From the NCBI GenBank assembly GCA_003989075.1, contig RXIX01000006.1, forward strand, positions 1 to 59,310: a stretch of DNA of 59,310 bases, written 5' to 3'. The position numbers and the translations under genes are program-made. This document shows, one piece after another, positions 25,801 to 33,316 of the stretch; position 1 is the first letter of the stretch; each line of letters opens with the position of its first letter. The notes under the pieces are model-generated. The model was not told the origin of the DNA, did not search any database, and saw nothing but the letters and a program-made list of their open reading frames with translations. The DNA is from Candidatus Competibacteraceae bacterium (GTDB lineage Bacteria; Pseudomonadota; Gammaproteobacteria; Competibacterales; Competibacteraceae).

Positions 25801-26434
25801 CAGCATGCTCGACGAAACCGAGGATCTGGCGATCATCGAAGCCATCATCGGCCTGACCGAGACCTTCCAGCGGCAGGTGATCGCCAAGGGCGTCGAGCAG
25901 GTCGAGCAGGGTGCGCTGTTGCTGCAACTGGGCTGTGATCAGGCGCAGGGCTTCATCATCGCACCAGCGATGCCCGGCTCGCAGGTGCCGGTGTGGCGCG
26001 CAGGCTGGCGGCCTGATCCACGCTGGTGCGCCCTGGCCACGCACTACTGGCCACGGGCCGATTTTCCGTTGCTGGCCCTGGGTATTGAACACCGGCGCTG
26101 GGCACAGCGGATTCGCCGGGCGCTGACCCATGAGGAGGATGTGCCGACCCTGACCAGCATTCTGACCCGCCACAGCAGCGAGCACGGCGACTGTTTCATG
26201 CACTGGCTGGAGCGGCGGGGCCGTGCATATCGCCAGCGCCCCGAATTGGCCCTGCTGCTTGATACCCACAGTCGCTTTCACGCCATCGCCGACCAGATCA
26301 TCCAGCGCCAGCGGCACGGTGATCACGCCGGCGCCGCTCAAGAGCTGGCCCTGCTGGACAAGGAGCTTACTGTATTGCTGGCGGCGGCGGAGCGCGTCCA
26401 ACACATCGTGGCTTTGCCGGAATCGGCTCGCTAG
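22829..26434 (+). CDS. PAS-rich GGDEF-EAL protein with C-terminal CZB domain; EAL half probably inactive
   Basis: The 1201-residue cytosolic protein has five PAS-like domains in tandem (about 12-130, 140-262, 268-392, 397-520, 524-645), a GGDEF domain with intact GGDEF at 714-718 and an inhibitory RxxD site at 705-708, an EAL domain (about 820-1065) and a C-terminal zinc-binding CZB domain with candidate ligands His1088, Cys1122, His1147 and His1151. In the EAL domain Glu842, the Asn of NIAARHL, both Asp of DDFG, the Lys of DIKID and the late Gln are kept, but the catalytic-base Glu of the usual AEGVE motif is Lys1020. Prediction: a zinc-tuned diguanylate cyclase with a non-catalytic EAL sensor. 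TTG 22829 was chosen for AGGA 9 bases before it; ATG 22838 is possible. Confidence 0.93.
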   Translation: MNPMPPPLKHADCERLQQLINAIGDGVWDWDRVADRIDWDARSYALLGYAPDAFPLNLATWKTLIHPEDRATAWEMVATQLRSGQRFSVEFRYQRADGGWIWVQGRGQVVSRNEQGEATRLLGTHTDISARRAIIQQLAEERLLLRSLYAAIPDLVWLKDLHGRFLVCNPAVAAYYGAPAEEILGRCDADFVSAETAAAYRRKDQHVAATGVPHRYEQWMQHADGRPRRVEVTKVPLRRDDGSLLGVLGVARDISDRHATEERLRQLSLAVEQSPVSIVVTDLDARIQYVNPCFSRVTGYSAAEVLNQNPRILQSGVTRPETYQALWDTVTAGKTWSGLLHNRRKDGSLYWEQAIISPIRDNEGRIVQYLGVKQDITLQKQLEDALARSEARYRTLFESARVAMLLIDPNDGCIIEANAAACAYYGYSAAQMRALHIGDINTLSAEQLRTEMACAQLDNRYQFFFRHRLANGQLRDVEVHSGPIEFNGRSLLYSIIHDITERRAAEQRLRLMASVFRHAHDGIVITDTAVNIIEVNETFTTLTGYSRDEVLGRNPRLLQSGHHERAFYAGMWQALNSDGFWTGEMWNRKKNGEIYAEIASISAVRDDQGQVTHYVNVFADITALKHSQQRLERLAFHDPLTGLPNRALLSDRLSQAIANAERSASLLAVGYLDLDGFKPVNDRLGHAAGDQLLIAVARRLGAELRSSDTLSRLGGDEFVLLLNDLGDLNACERALYRILAALAAPFTIAGQQVTVSASLGVSLYPLDHVDADTLIRHADQAMYAAKQAGRNRYRLFDRERDQQVQQQSTLLGQLAAALQQNALVLHYQPQVDLRRGTVTGVEALLRWPCPERGLLLADEFLPGIEHSDLMISLGEWVLETALRQLDAWAALGQALPLSVNIAARHLRQPDFIARLRALLARYPAVQPQWLVLELRESAALDQLAQMIEIIGACQRLGVRVALDDFGTAHSSLHYFRRLSANDIKIDRSLIGSMLDETEDLAIIEAIIGLTETFQRQVIAKGVEQVEQGALLLQLGCDQAQGFIIAPAMPGSQVPVWRAGWRPDPRWCALATHYWPRADFPLLALGIEHRRWAQRIRRALTHEEDVPTLTSILTRHSSEHGDCFMHWLERRGRAYRQRPELALLLDTHSRFHAIADQIIQRQRHGDHAGAAQELALLDKELTVLLAAAERVQHIVALPESAR

Positions 26435-26441
26435 CGCCACC

Positions 26442-28748
26442 GTGGACATTCGGCCCCGACACCCGGCCCGCCTCACACCCGCCGCCTCACTGTCCTCGCG
26501 CCGGGTGCCATATCGCATCCTGGCCCGCTGCCTGTGCCTGCTGCTGACGCTGCTGGCCGCGTCGTGGGCCAGCGCCGCCGGTGATGCAGACACCTGCGTG
26601 GATACTGGAAATGGACCGGTCGGCTGGTTCGGCAGCATCGATATGGGCAGTTGGACCACCCTGCTGCCCTATCTATGGTTGCTGGTGCTGCTGGCCGGGA
26701 TCGCCGTCGCGGCGCTGCTGTGGTCGTGGCTGCTGCGCCGGCAGGTCGCGCAGCGCACCCGCCAATTGCAACAGGAGCTGAGCGAGCGCCGCCAGGTAGA
26801 AGCGGCGTTGCGCGAGAGCGAGACCCGTTTTCGCGATGTTACCGAGGCAGCCAGCGACTGGATCTGGGAAATGGATGCCAATCTGCGCTTCACCTATCTT
26901 TCCGAGCGCTTCTACGCCCTGACTGGAATTGCCCCGCAGAGCGTGCTCAATCGCGCCCGCTGGGAGCTGGCGCAGCAGGATTCCGCCGCCGAACGCGAAA
27001 AATGGCGCCAGCATCGCGCCCTGCTGGAGCGGCGTCATCCGTTTCGCGATTTCATTTACCGCACCGGCAGCGGTATCGGCATCCGCAGCGGCGACAGCCG
27101 CTACCTGAAAATCAGCGGCAAGCCGGTGTTCGACCACGAAGGGCGCTTTTGCGGCTATCGCGGCACCGGCACCGATATCACTGAGCAGTTGCGCGCCGAA
27201 GCGGCGCTGCACGAAAGCGAGTTGCGCCTGCGGCGGATCATCGATCTGGTGCCGCACATGATCTTCGCCAAGGACCGCCGTGGTCATTTCCTGCTCGCCA
27301 ACCGCGCGGTCGCCGCCGCCTATGGCCTGAGCGTGGAGGAACTGGTCAGCCAGCCGCATGCCGTGGTCCATCACCCGGGTGAGGAACTGGCACGGATGCT
27401 GGCCGATGACCGCGAAGTGATCGAAAGCGGCGATTCCAAGTACATCGCCGAGGAATCGTTCACCGACCACACCGGCCAGGTGCGCACCCTGCAGACCATC
27501 AAGATTCCGTTCAATGAACCCAGCCTTGACGAAACTGCGGTGCTGGGCGTGGCCATCGACATCACCGAGCAGAAGAATGCCAAGGAAGAGGTGGCGCGCA
27601 TGCGCCACTATCTGAAGAACATTATCGACTCGATGCCCTCGATGCTGATTGGCGTCGATCCCTGGGGCTATATCACCGTGCTCAACCAGCCCGCCGAGCA
27701 GGCCAGCGGCGTGAGCTGGGAAGCGGCGCAGGGGCGCTTTTTCGGTGATCTGTTCCCGCAACTCGACAGCCAGTTCGAACAGATCCGCCAGGCGATCCGT
27801 CTGGGGCGCTCGATCAAGACCCCGCGCATGACCCTGGACAGCCAGGGCGAACTGCGCTACGCCGATGTGATGGTCTATCCTCTGGTGGCGGACGGCGCCA
27901 GTGGCGCGGTGATCCGGGTTGATGATGTCACCGCCCGGGTGCGCATCGAATCGATGATGGTGCAAACCGAGAAAATGCTCTCGGTGGGCGGGCTGGCCGC
28001 CGGCATGGCCCACGAGATCAACAACCCGCTGGGCGCAATCCTGCAGGGCTGCCAGAATATCCGCCGGCGCATCGATCCGGGCATGCCGCAGAACCGCGCC
28101 GTCGCCGCCGCCATCGGCCTTGATCTGGAACAGCTCAACCGCTACCTGGAACAGCGCCGCATCCTGCACTTCCTGGAGGGCGTGCGCGAAGCCGGCACCC
28201 GCGCCGCCAAGATCGTCGCCGACATGCTCTCGTTCAGTCGGCGCAGCGAATCGCATTTTGGTCCGGTTGATCTGGAGGACATGCTGGAAACCGTGCTGCG
28301 CCTGGCCGCGAGCGACTACGATCTGAAAAAGAAATACGACTTCAAGCGTATCATTATCGAGCGCCAATACGATGCAGGGCTGCGCCGGGTGAACTGCGAC
28401 AAGACCGAGATGGAGCAGGTCATTCTCAACCTGCTCAAGAATGCTGCCCAGGCCATGGCAGACGACGGCACGCCGAGTCCGACCATTACCCTACGCACCG
28501 GGCGCGAGCCGGACTATGCTTTAATCGAAGTCATTGACAACGGCCCCGGCATGGATGAAAAAACCATCAAGCGCATCTTCGAGCCCTTTTTTACCACCAA
28601 GGATGTCGGCATTGGTACGGGTCTGGGCTTGTCGGTGTCTTATTTCATCGTCACCGAGCAGCACAATGGCCGGCTGTCGGTGCAATCAAAGCCCGGGCAT
28701 GGCGCCTGTTTCAGTATTCGCCTGCCGTTGCGGCGGAGGATGCTGTGA
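26442..28748 (+). CDS. Membrane PAS sensor histidine kinase
   Basis: The 768-residue protein has an N-terminal signal-like segment (LARCLCLLLTLLAASWASA), a short periplasmic stretch, a transmembrane helix (LLPYLWLLVLLAGIAVAALL) and a coiled coil. Three PAS domains follow (about 125-250, 260-375, 385-490). The HisKA domain has GLAAGMAHEINNPLGAIL, and the HATPase_c domain has NLLKNAAQAM, DNGPGMDE and GTGLGLSVSYF. An inserted stretch between the first and second HisKA helices (about 545-600) is longer than usual. GTG 26442 lies 7 bases after the previous stop; GTG 26505 would give a shorter signal. It heads a block with a receiver, RssB-like and RssC-like genes and probably phosphorylates one of the receivers. 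Confidence 0.9.
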   Translation: MDIRPRHPARLTPAASLSSRRVPYRILARCLCLLLTLLAASWASAAGDADTCVDTGNGPVGWFGSIDMGSWTTLLPYLWLLVLLAGIAVAALLWSWLLRRQVAQRTRQLQQELSERRQVEAALRESETRFRDVTEAASDWIWEMDANLRFTYLSERFYALTGIAPQSVLNRARWELAQQDSAAEREKWRQHRALLERRHPFRDFIYRTGSGIGIRSGDSRYLKISGKPVFDHEGRFCGYRGTGTDITEQLRAEAALHESELRLRRIIDLVPHMIFAKDRRGHFLLANRAVAAAYGLSVEELVSQPHAVVHHPGEELARMLADDREVIESGDSKYIAEESFTDHTGQVRTLQTIKIPFNEPSLDETAVLGVAIDITEQKNAKEEVARMRHYLKNIIDSMPSMLIGVDPWGYITVLNQPAEQASGVSWEAAQGRFFGDLFPQLDSQFEQIRQAIRLGRSIKTPRMTLDSQGELRYADVMVYPLVADGASGAVIRVDDVTARVRIESMMVQTEKMLSVGGLAAGMAHEINNPLGAILQGCQNIRRRIDPGMPQNRAVAAAIGLDLEQLNRYLEQRRILHFLEGVREAGTRAAKIVADMLSFSRRSESHFGPVDLEDMLETVLRLAASDYDLKKKYDFKRIIIERQYDAGLRRVNCDKTEMEQVILNLLKNAAQAMADDGTPSPTITLRTGREPDYALIEVIDNGPGMDEKTIKRIFEPFFTTKDVGIGTGLGLSVSYFIVTEQHNGRLSVQSKPGHGACFSIRLPLRRRML

Positions 28749-29131
28749 TGACCTGGGTGCTGATCGTCGATGATGAGGATATGATCCGCGAAAATCTGAA
28801 AGTGTACCTGGAAGATGAAGGCCTGCAGGCAGCGGCATTCGCGGCCGTCGGCCCGGCCCTGGCGTGGCTGCGCGCGGGTCATGCCTGCCCGGTGTGCATC
28901 ATGGACATGCGACTGCCGGACATGGACGGCAACAGCGCCATTCGCACCCTGCACCGGCTCTATCCCGACATGGCATTCCTGATCCACACCGGCTCTTCCA
29001 GCTACAGCTTGCCCGAGGATCTGCGCGCCATGGGCCTGGACGAGGGGCGGGTTTTTCGCAAACCGCTGAATGATATGGCGCCGCTGGCAGCCCTGGCCGG
29101 GCATCTGGCCGCGCGGAACGCATGCCTATGA
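28748..29131 (+). CDS. Single-domain response regulator
   Basis: This 127-residue receiver domain has no output domain. VLIVDDEDM is the acidic pocket, IMDMRLPDMDGN holds the phospho-acceptor Asp, the conserved Thr sits in LIHTGSS, and the Lys is in FRKPL. ATG 28748 shares a base with the kinase stop (TGATG) and has GGAGG 8 bases upstream. Its end overlaps the next gene by 10 bases. It may be a phosphate shuttle or sink for the upstream kinase. Confidence 0.93.
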   Translation: MTWVLIVDDEDMIRENLKVYLEDEGLQAAAFAAVGPALAWLRAGHACPVCIMDMRLPDMDGNSAIRTLHRLYPDMAFLIHTGSSSYSLPEDLRAMGLDEGRVFRKPLNDMAPLAALAGHLAARNACL

Positions 29132-30309
29132 ACGAACGCCCGGTCCGCATCCTGTCGATCGATGACGAAGCGCTGGTGCGCGAGATCATCACCGCCTATC
29201 TTGAAGACAGCGGCTTCGAAGTGATTCAGGCCAGTGATGGACGCACCGGCGTCCAGCTCTGCCGCGACGCCCATCCCGATCTGGTGCTGTGCGATCTGCG
29301 CATGCCAGGCATGGATGGCCTGCAGGTGCTCGCCCAGGTGACCCGCGAATTCCCCGAACTGCCGATCCTGGTGGTGTCAGGCATGGGCGGCATGAGCGAT
29401 GCCATCCAGGCCCTGAAGCTCGGTGCCTGGGACTATGTCACCAAACCGATCGAAGACATGGCGATGCTCGAACACGCCATCGATCACGCCCTGGAGCGGG
29501 CGCGGCTGCGGCGCGAGAACCGCGAGCACCGCGAACACCTGGAAATGGTCAATGAGCAGTTGCGCCAGACCGTGCGCCAGTTGCAGGAGGATGAAGCGGC
29601 GGCGCGGCGCATCCAGTTTCAGTTGCTGCCGGAAAACGACAAGCAGTACCGCAATTACCAGTTCAGCCGCCATCTGCTGACCTCGCAGTATCTGAGCGGC
29701 GATTTCGTCGATTACTTCGCCATCGACGGCGACCATCTTGGTTTCTACATCGCCGATGTCTCCGGACATGGCGTATCCTCAGCCTTTGTCACCGTGATGC
29801 TGAAAAGCTACATCGGCCGCTACCGGGAGCTGCACCGGCAAAACCGCGACAAGGGCATCCTCAACCCGGCCGAGACCCTCGGGCGACTGAACCGGGAGAT
29901 CTTCGGTTGCCACATGGACAAGTACCTGACCATGTTCTACGGCGTGATCGACTGGTCGGCCAACCGGCTGCGCTACAGCAGCGGTGGCCAGTTTCCCTTT
30001 CCGATTCTGTTCGATGGTGAGCAGGCCCGCTATATCGGCAAGAAGAGCCTGCCGATCGGGCTGTTCGATTTCGCCAGCTACCAGACCGAAGCGATGGAGC
30101 TGCCGCCGCGCTTCGTTATGGCGCTGATTTCCGATGGCATTCTGGAAACCCTGCCGCAGCAGACCCTGCGCGAGAAACAGCAGTTCCTGCTGGAACTGAT
30201 CCACGACACCAATCTGAGCATCGACACTCTGGTCCAGACCCTGGACCTGGACCGCATCGGGCTGCTGCCTGACGATGTCACCCTGCTGCTGGTCAAGCGC
30301 GCGGAGTGA
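29122..30309 (+). CDS. Receiver-PP2C phosphatase response regulator, RssB-like
   Basis: The 395-residue protein has a receiver (residues 8-125; LSIDDEALV, CDLRMPGMDG, TKP), a coiled-coil linker (RRENREHREHLEMVNEQLRQ) and a SpoIIE/PP2C-type phosphatase domain (about 190-392). The metal-binding pieces are LSGDFVDYF, ADVSGHGVSSAF and SDGILE near the end, all with their Asp residues. Length and layout match Pseudomonas RssB rather than HsbR, which has an extra kinase domain. It should dephosphorylate the STAS partner encoded next, in a partner-switching chain. The start may be ATG 29122 or 29128. Confidence 0.9.
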   Translation: MPMNERPVRILSIDDEALVREIITAYLEDSGFEVIQASDGRTGVQLCRDAHPDLVLCDLRMPGMDGLQVLAQVTREFPELPILVVSGMGGMSDAIQALKLGAWDYVTKPIEDMAMLEHAIDHALERARLRRENREHREHLEMVNEQLRQTVRQLQEDEAAARRIQFQLLPENDKQYRNYQFSRHLLTSQYLSGDFVDYFAIDGDHLGFYIADVSGHGVSSAFVTVMLKSYIGRYRELHRQNRDKGILNPAETLGRLNREIFGCHMDKYLTMFYGVIDWSANRLRYSSGGQFPFPILFDGEQARYIGKKSLPIGLFDFASYQTEAMELPPRFVMALISDGILETLPQQTLREKQQFLLELIHDTNLSIDTLVQTLDLDRIGLLPDDVTLLLVKRAE

Positions 30310-30314
30310 TGGCG

Positions 30315-30806
30315 ATGGAGGCGGGAGCAGCGTTCTACGTCAAGCAGAACCAGACCTATATCCTCAAGCTGGTCGGTGACATCCGCTATACCATGGGATG
30401 CACACTGGGCGATTTTCTCGATGATCTGTTCGCGCACGGCGACTGCGACGACATCATCGTCGATCTGACCGATACGCAATCGATCGACAGCACCAGCCTG
30501 GGCCTGCTGGCCAAGATCGCCAATTTCAGCCGCCAGCGCTTTGCCCGGCGCACCACCCTTCTATCCACCCATCCCGATGTCAATCAGGTGCTCGATAACC
30601 TGGGCTTCTACGACATCTTCAATATTCGCGATACCGGCGAGGCCATCACCGCAGCGTTGCGTGAGCTGGCGATCCAGCCACCGGCCAAGGAGCAGTTGAC
30701 GCGGATTGTCTTCGAAGCGCATCGCGCCCTGAGCGAACTCAATCCGCGCAACCAGGAAGCCTTCCGCAGCGTGCTCGACAGCCTGCGCCCCAAGCTGGGC
30801 GAGTGA
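30315..30806 (+). CDS. STAS-domain anti-sigma-factor antagonist, RssC-like
   Basis: The 163-residue protein has an N-terminal STAS domain (about residues 8-100). TDTQSIDSTSLGLL holds the Asp58-Ser59 site that is phosphorylated in SpoIIAA-like antagonists. A helical C-terminal part of about 60 residues has the pattern seen in RssC. The likely substrate partner is the phosphatase encoded just upstream, which would remove the phosphate and free it to bind an anti-sigma factor or other target. ATG 30315 has GGAG at exactly 8 bases; GTG 30306 and ATG 30309 are also in frame. No anti-sigma kinase gene is in the window. Confidence 0.87.
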   Translation: MEAGAAFYVKQNQTYILKLVGDIRYTMGCTLGDFLDDLFAHGDCDDIIVDLTDTQSIDSTSLGLLAKIANFSRQRFARRTTLLSTHPDVNQVLDNLGFYDIFNIRDTGEAITAALRELAIQPPAKEQLTRIVFEAHRALSELNPRNQEAFRSVLDSLRPKLGE

Positions 30807-30827
30807 GTCCCTGCCCTGTTCCCATGC

Positions 30828-31613
30828 TCAGCGCGCTGCCGGCAGAGCGGGCAGCGTGACCAATTCGGCGATCGGTGCCGGGCTGAGAATAAACACCTGA
30901 AATGGACTGCGCTGCAGGTAGGCAGCGGCAAAACTGACCGATACCGCGCAGGAATAGATCAGCAGCGCCACAGCCTGGGTACGCCAGTTCTCCAGATGTA
31001 CCAGGACAATGGTCAACAGGGTCAGTGCACCCAGGCAGGCAACGGCAAACCATTTCAGCGGATCGCCATGCTTGCGGCTCTGCGCCAGGCGCTGATGGCG
31101 CGCCACCTGCACCCGTTCCACATCCTGCAGCATCACGGTATGCACGCTGAGTGGCACACCGCGCACCACCGGCTCAGCCAGCACCGCACCGAGCAGGCGT
31201 CGCCAGCCATCCAGAACCTGATCGCTGGTTTGGCCTTGGGCGAGCAGCGGCCACTCGACCTCGCTGGTCAGGCGCGCGTAGTCACGGATCGCGGCCAGGA
31301 TCGGCGCGCCAATCGCTGCCGGCTGCTGCTCGGCGAGGCGAAACAGGCCCCGCAACGCCTCAGTTTCCTGCAGAATCGCGGTCTGTGCCCGGTCGCGGAT
31401 ATTCCAGATATCACTGGCGAAAAAGGTGGTGTACAGGGCAAACAGGATGCCGACCACTGCCACCACCTGCGGCGAGAATTGGGTCAGGGCCTGGATACGC
31501 GGCGCCAGTCGGGAAAAATTGCTCAGCCACAGCAGCAGGCCCGCAGTTACAAACGTGGCCAGGATGCCAAGCAGCAGCAGGCTGACGTAGATCACTTCCT
31601 GGTATGGGTTCAT
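30828..31613 (-). CDS. DUF4239-like membrane protein
   Basis: The 261-residue protein has four hydrophobic segments: about residues 8-30, 45-66, 186-205 and 212-230. The central soluble part (70-180) includes NIRDRAQTAILQETEAL, which resembles the DUF4239 (bestrophin-like) pattern. Nothing catalytic is seen. It is convergent with the STAS gene and has a 21-base gap to it. ATG 31613 was preferred to the in-frame GTG 31625, since it starts just before the first helix. The function is unknown; a channel-like role would be an inference from the fold group. Confidence 0.7.
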   Translation of the reverse strand: MNPYQEVIYVSLLLLGILATFVTAGLLLWLSNFSRLAPRIQALTQFSPQVVAVVGILFALYTTFFASDIWNIRDRAQTAILQETEALRGLFRLAEQQPAAIGAPILAAIRDYARLTSEVEWPLLAQGQTSDQVLDGWRRLLGAVLAEPVVRGVPLSVHTVMLQDVERVQVARHQRLAQSRKHGDPLKWFAVACLGALTLLTIVLVHLENWRTQAVALLIYSCAVSVSFAAAYLQRSPFQVFILSPAPIAELVTLPALPAAR

Positions 31614-31693
31614 GTGGGCATGCACGCGACGTTATAGCGTTGTTCTATGTGTTATTCGATTCTTGGCGAACGGCACCGATCCCGCAGGCGCGG

Positions 31694-33145
31694 CTACAGG
31701 CCGATGCACAGATACTTCAGGTTCAGATATTCATCGATGCCGTAGCGTGAGCCTTCGCGGCCAAAGCCGGAGCACTTGACTCCGCCAAACGGCGCCACCT
31801 CGTTGGAAATCAGCCCGGTGTTGATGCCGATCATGCCGTACTGCAGCGCCTCGGCGACACGGAACACCCGACTCAGGTCGCGGCTGAAGAAGTAGGCAGC
31901 CAGCCCGGCCTCGGTGGCATTGGCCAGTGCAATCGCCTCGGCATCATCACTAAAGCGCAGCAGCGGCGCCACCGGGCCGAAGGTCTCCTCACGCGCCACG
32001 CGCATATTCGCGGTCACGCCGCTGAGCACGGTCGGTTCGTAAAACGTACCGCCCAAGGCATGGCGGCGACCACCGGTCAGCACAGTAGCGCCCTGGGCCA
32101 CGGCATCAGCGACATGCGCCTCGACCTTGGCCAGCGCCGCTGCGTCGATCAGCGGTCCCTGGGTCACGCCCGCTTGCAGACCATTGCCGACCGTGATCTG
32201 GCTGCGCACCGCGGCGCTCAGCCGCGCAGCGAAGGCCTCGTAAATGCCATCCTGGATCAGGAAGCGGTTGGCACAGACACAGGTTTGGCCACTGTTGCGG
32301 TACTTGGATAAAAGCGCCCCGGCCACCGCCGCGTCGAGATCGGCATCATCAAAGACGATGAATGGTGCATTACCACCCAGTTCCAGCGACAGGCGCTTGA
32401 GCGTGGCAGCGCTGCGCTGCATCAGATACTGACCGGTGCGGGTCGAACCGGTGAAGCTGAGCTTGCGCACCTCAGGATGGTCAAGCAGGGTCGCGCCGAC
32501 GACCTCAGCGGGACCGGTGACTACGTTTAACACCCCAGCGGGCAGTCCGGCGCGCTCGGCCAGCACCGCCAGCGCCAGCGCCGAGAATGGCGTCTGCGGC
32601 GCCGGCTTGACGATCATCGTGCACCCGGCAGCCAGCGCTGCGCCCGCCTTGCGGGCAATCATCGCCGCCGGAAAATTCCACGGCGTGATCGCCGCGCACA
32701 CCCCGATCGGCTCCTTGAGCACCAGAATGCGCTTATCGGCCTGCGGCGCGGGAATGGTGTCGCCATAGACGCGCTTGCCCTCCTCGGCGAACCATTCGAG
32801 AAAGCTGGCGGCATAGACGATCTCGCCACGGGCCTCGGTCAGCGGCTTGCCCTGCTCGCGGGTCATCAGGCAGGCCAGATCCTCCTGATGGGCGTGCAGC
32901 AGTTCGAACCAGCGGCGCAGGATCGTGGCGCGCGCCTGGGCGGTTTGTGCCCGCCAGCCCGGCAGCGCAGCAGCGGCGGCGGCAATGGCGCGCCCGGTTT
33001 CATCCGCGCCACAGGCCGGCACCTGACCGAGTCGTTCGCCGCTGGCCGGATCGTGAATGGGCAGGGCGGCGCCGTTCGCGGCGCTGATCCAGCCACCGTC
33101 CACATAGCAGTGTTCCCGGAACAGGCCCGGGTCGCGCAGTTGCAT
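31694..33145 (-). CDS. gabD: NAD(P)+-dependent succinate-semialdehyde dehydrogenase family
   Basis: This 483-residue aldehyde dehydrogenase has all catalytic residues: ITPWNFP (cofactor loop), SFTGSTRTGQYL, LELGGNAPFIVF (catalytic Glu) and NSGQTCVCANRF (catalytic Cys). The closing NEVAPFGGVKCSGFGREGS and IDEYLNLKYLCIGL end is typical of the GabD group, which oxidises succinate semialdehyde in GABA breakdown. No gabT or gabP neighbour is present, so the substrate is inferred from family resemblance; related glutarate-semialdehyde dehydrogenases look alike. Polyamine breakdown can feed GABA, and polyamine genes lie about 5 kb away. Confidence 0.88.
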   Translation of the reverse strand: MQLRDPGLFREHCYVDGGWISAANGAALPIHDPASGERLGQVPACGADETGRAIAAAAAALPGWRAQTAQARATILRRWFELLHAHQEDLACLMTREQGKPLTEARGEIVYAASFLEWFAEEGKRVYGDTIPAPQADKRILVLKEPIGVCAAITPWNFPAAMIARKAGAALAAGCTMIVKPAPQTPFSALALAVLAERAGLPAGVLNVVTGPAEVVGATLLDHPEVRKLSFTGSTRTGQYLMQRSAATLKRLSLELGGNAPFIVFDDADLDAAVAGALLSKYRNSGQTCVCANRFLIQDGIYEAFAARLSAAVRSQITVGNGLQAGVTQGPLIDAAALAKVEAHVADAVAQGATVLTGGRRHALGGTFYEPTVLSGVTANMRVAREETFGPVAPLLRFSDDAEAIALANATEAGLAAYFFSRDLSRVFRVAEALQYGMIGINTGLISNEVAPFGGVKCSGFGREGSRYGIDEYLNLKYLCIGL

Positions 33146-33316
33146 GATCGTCTCCAGAGTATGAAAGCGGCCATTGCGGGCGCCGCGTCCTTCGGGATAC
33201 TACGAACACGATAGTCGGAACGCCCGGAGCGCAATACAATAGCGCGTTTAGACCTTCCCCCCAAAAGCAATAACTTGAACTCCATCGAACCGAAACGCCA
33301 ACGGAGCCCTCGCACC

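Noticed and set aside
22742-26659. 1305-codon open frame on the minus strand
   Set aside because: It lies antisense to the GGDEF-EAL-CZB gene; its sequence is low-complexity (Gln, Ala, Arg rich) with no domain, an effect of codon bias in GC-rich DNA.
26673-28367. 564-codon open frame antisense to the histidine kinase
   Set aside because: Same kind of shadow; no start signal and no recognisable family.
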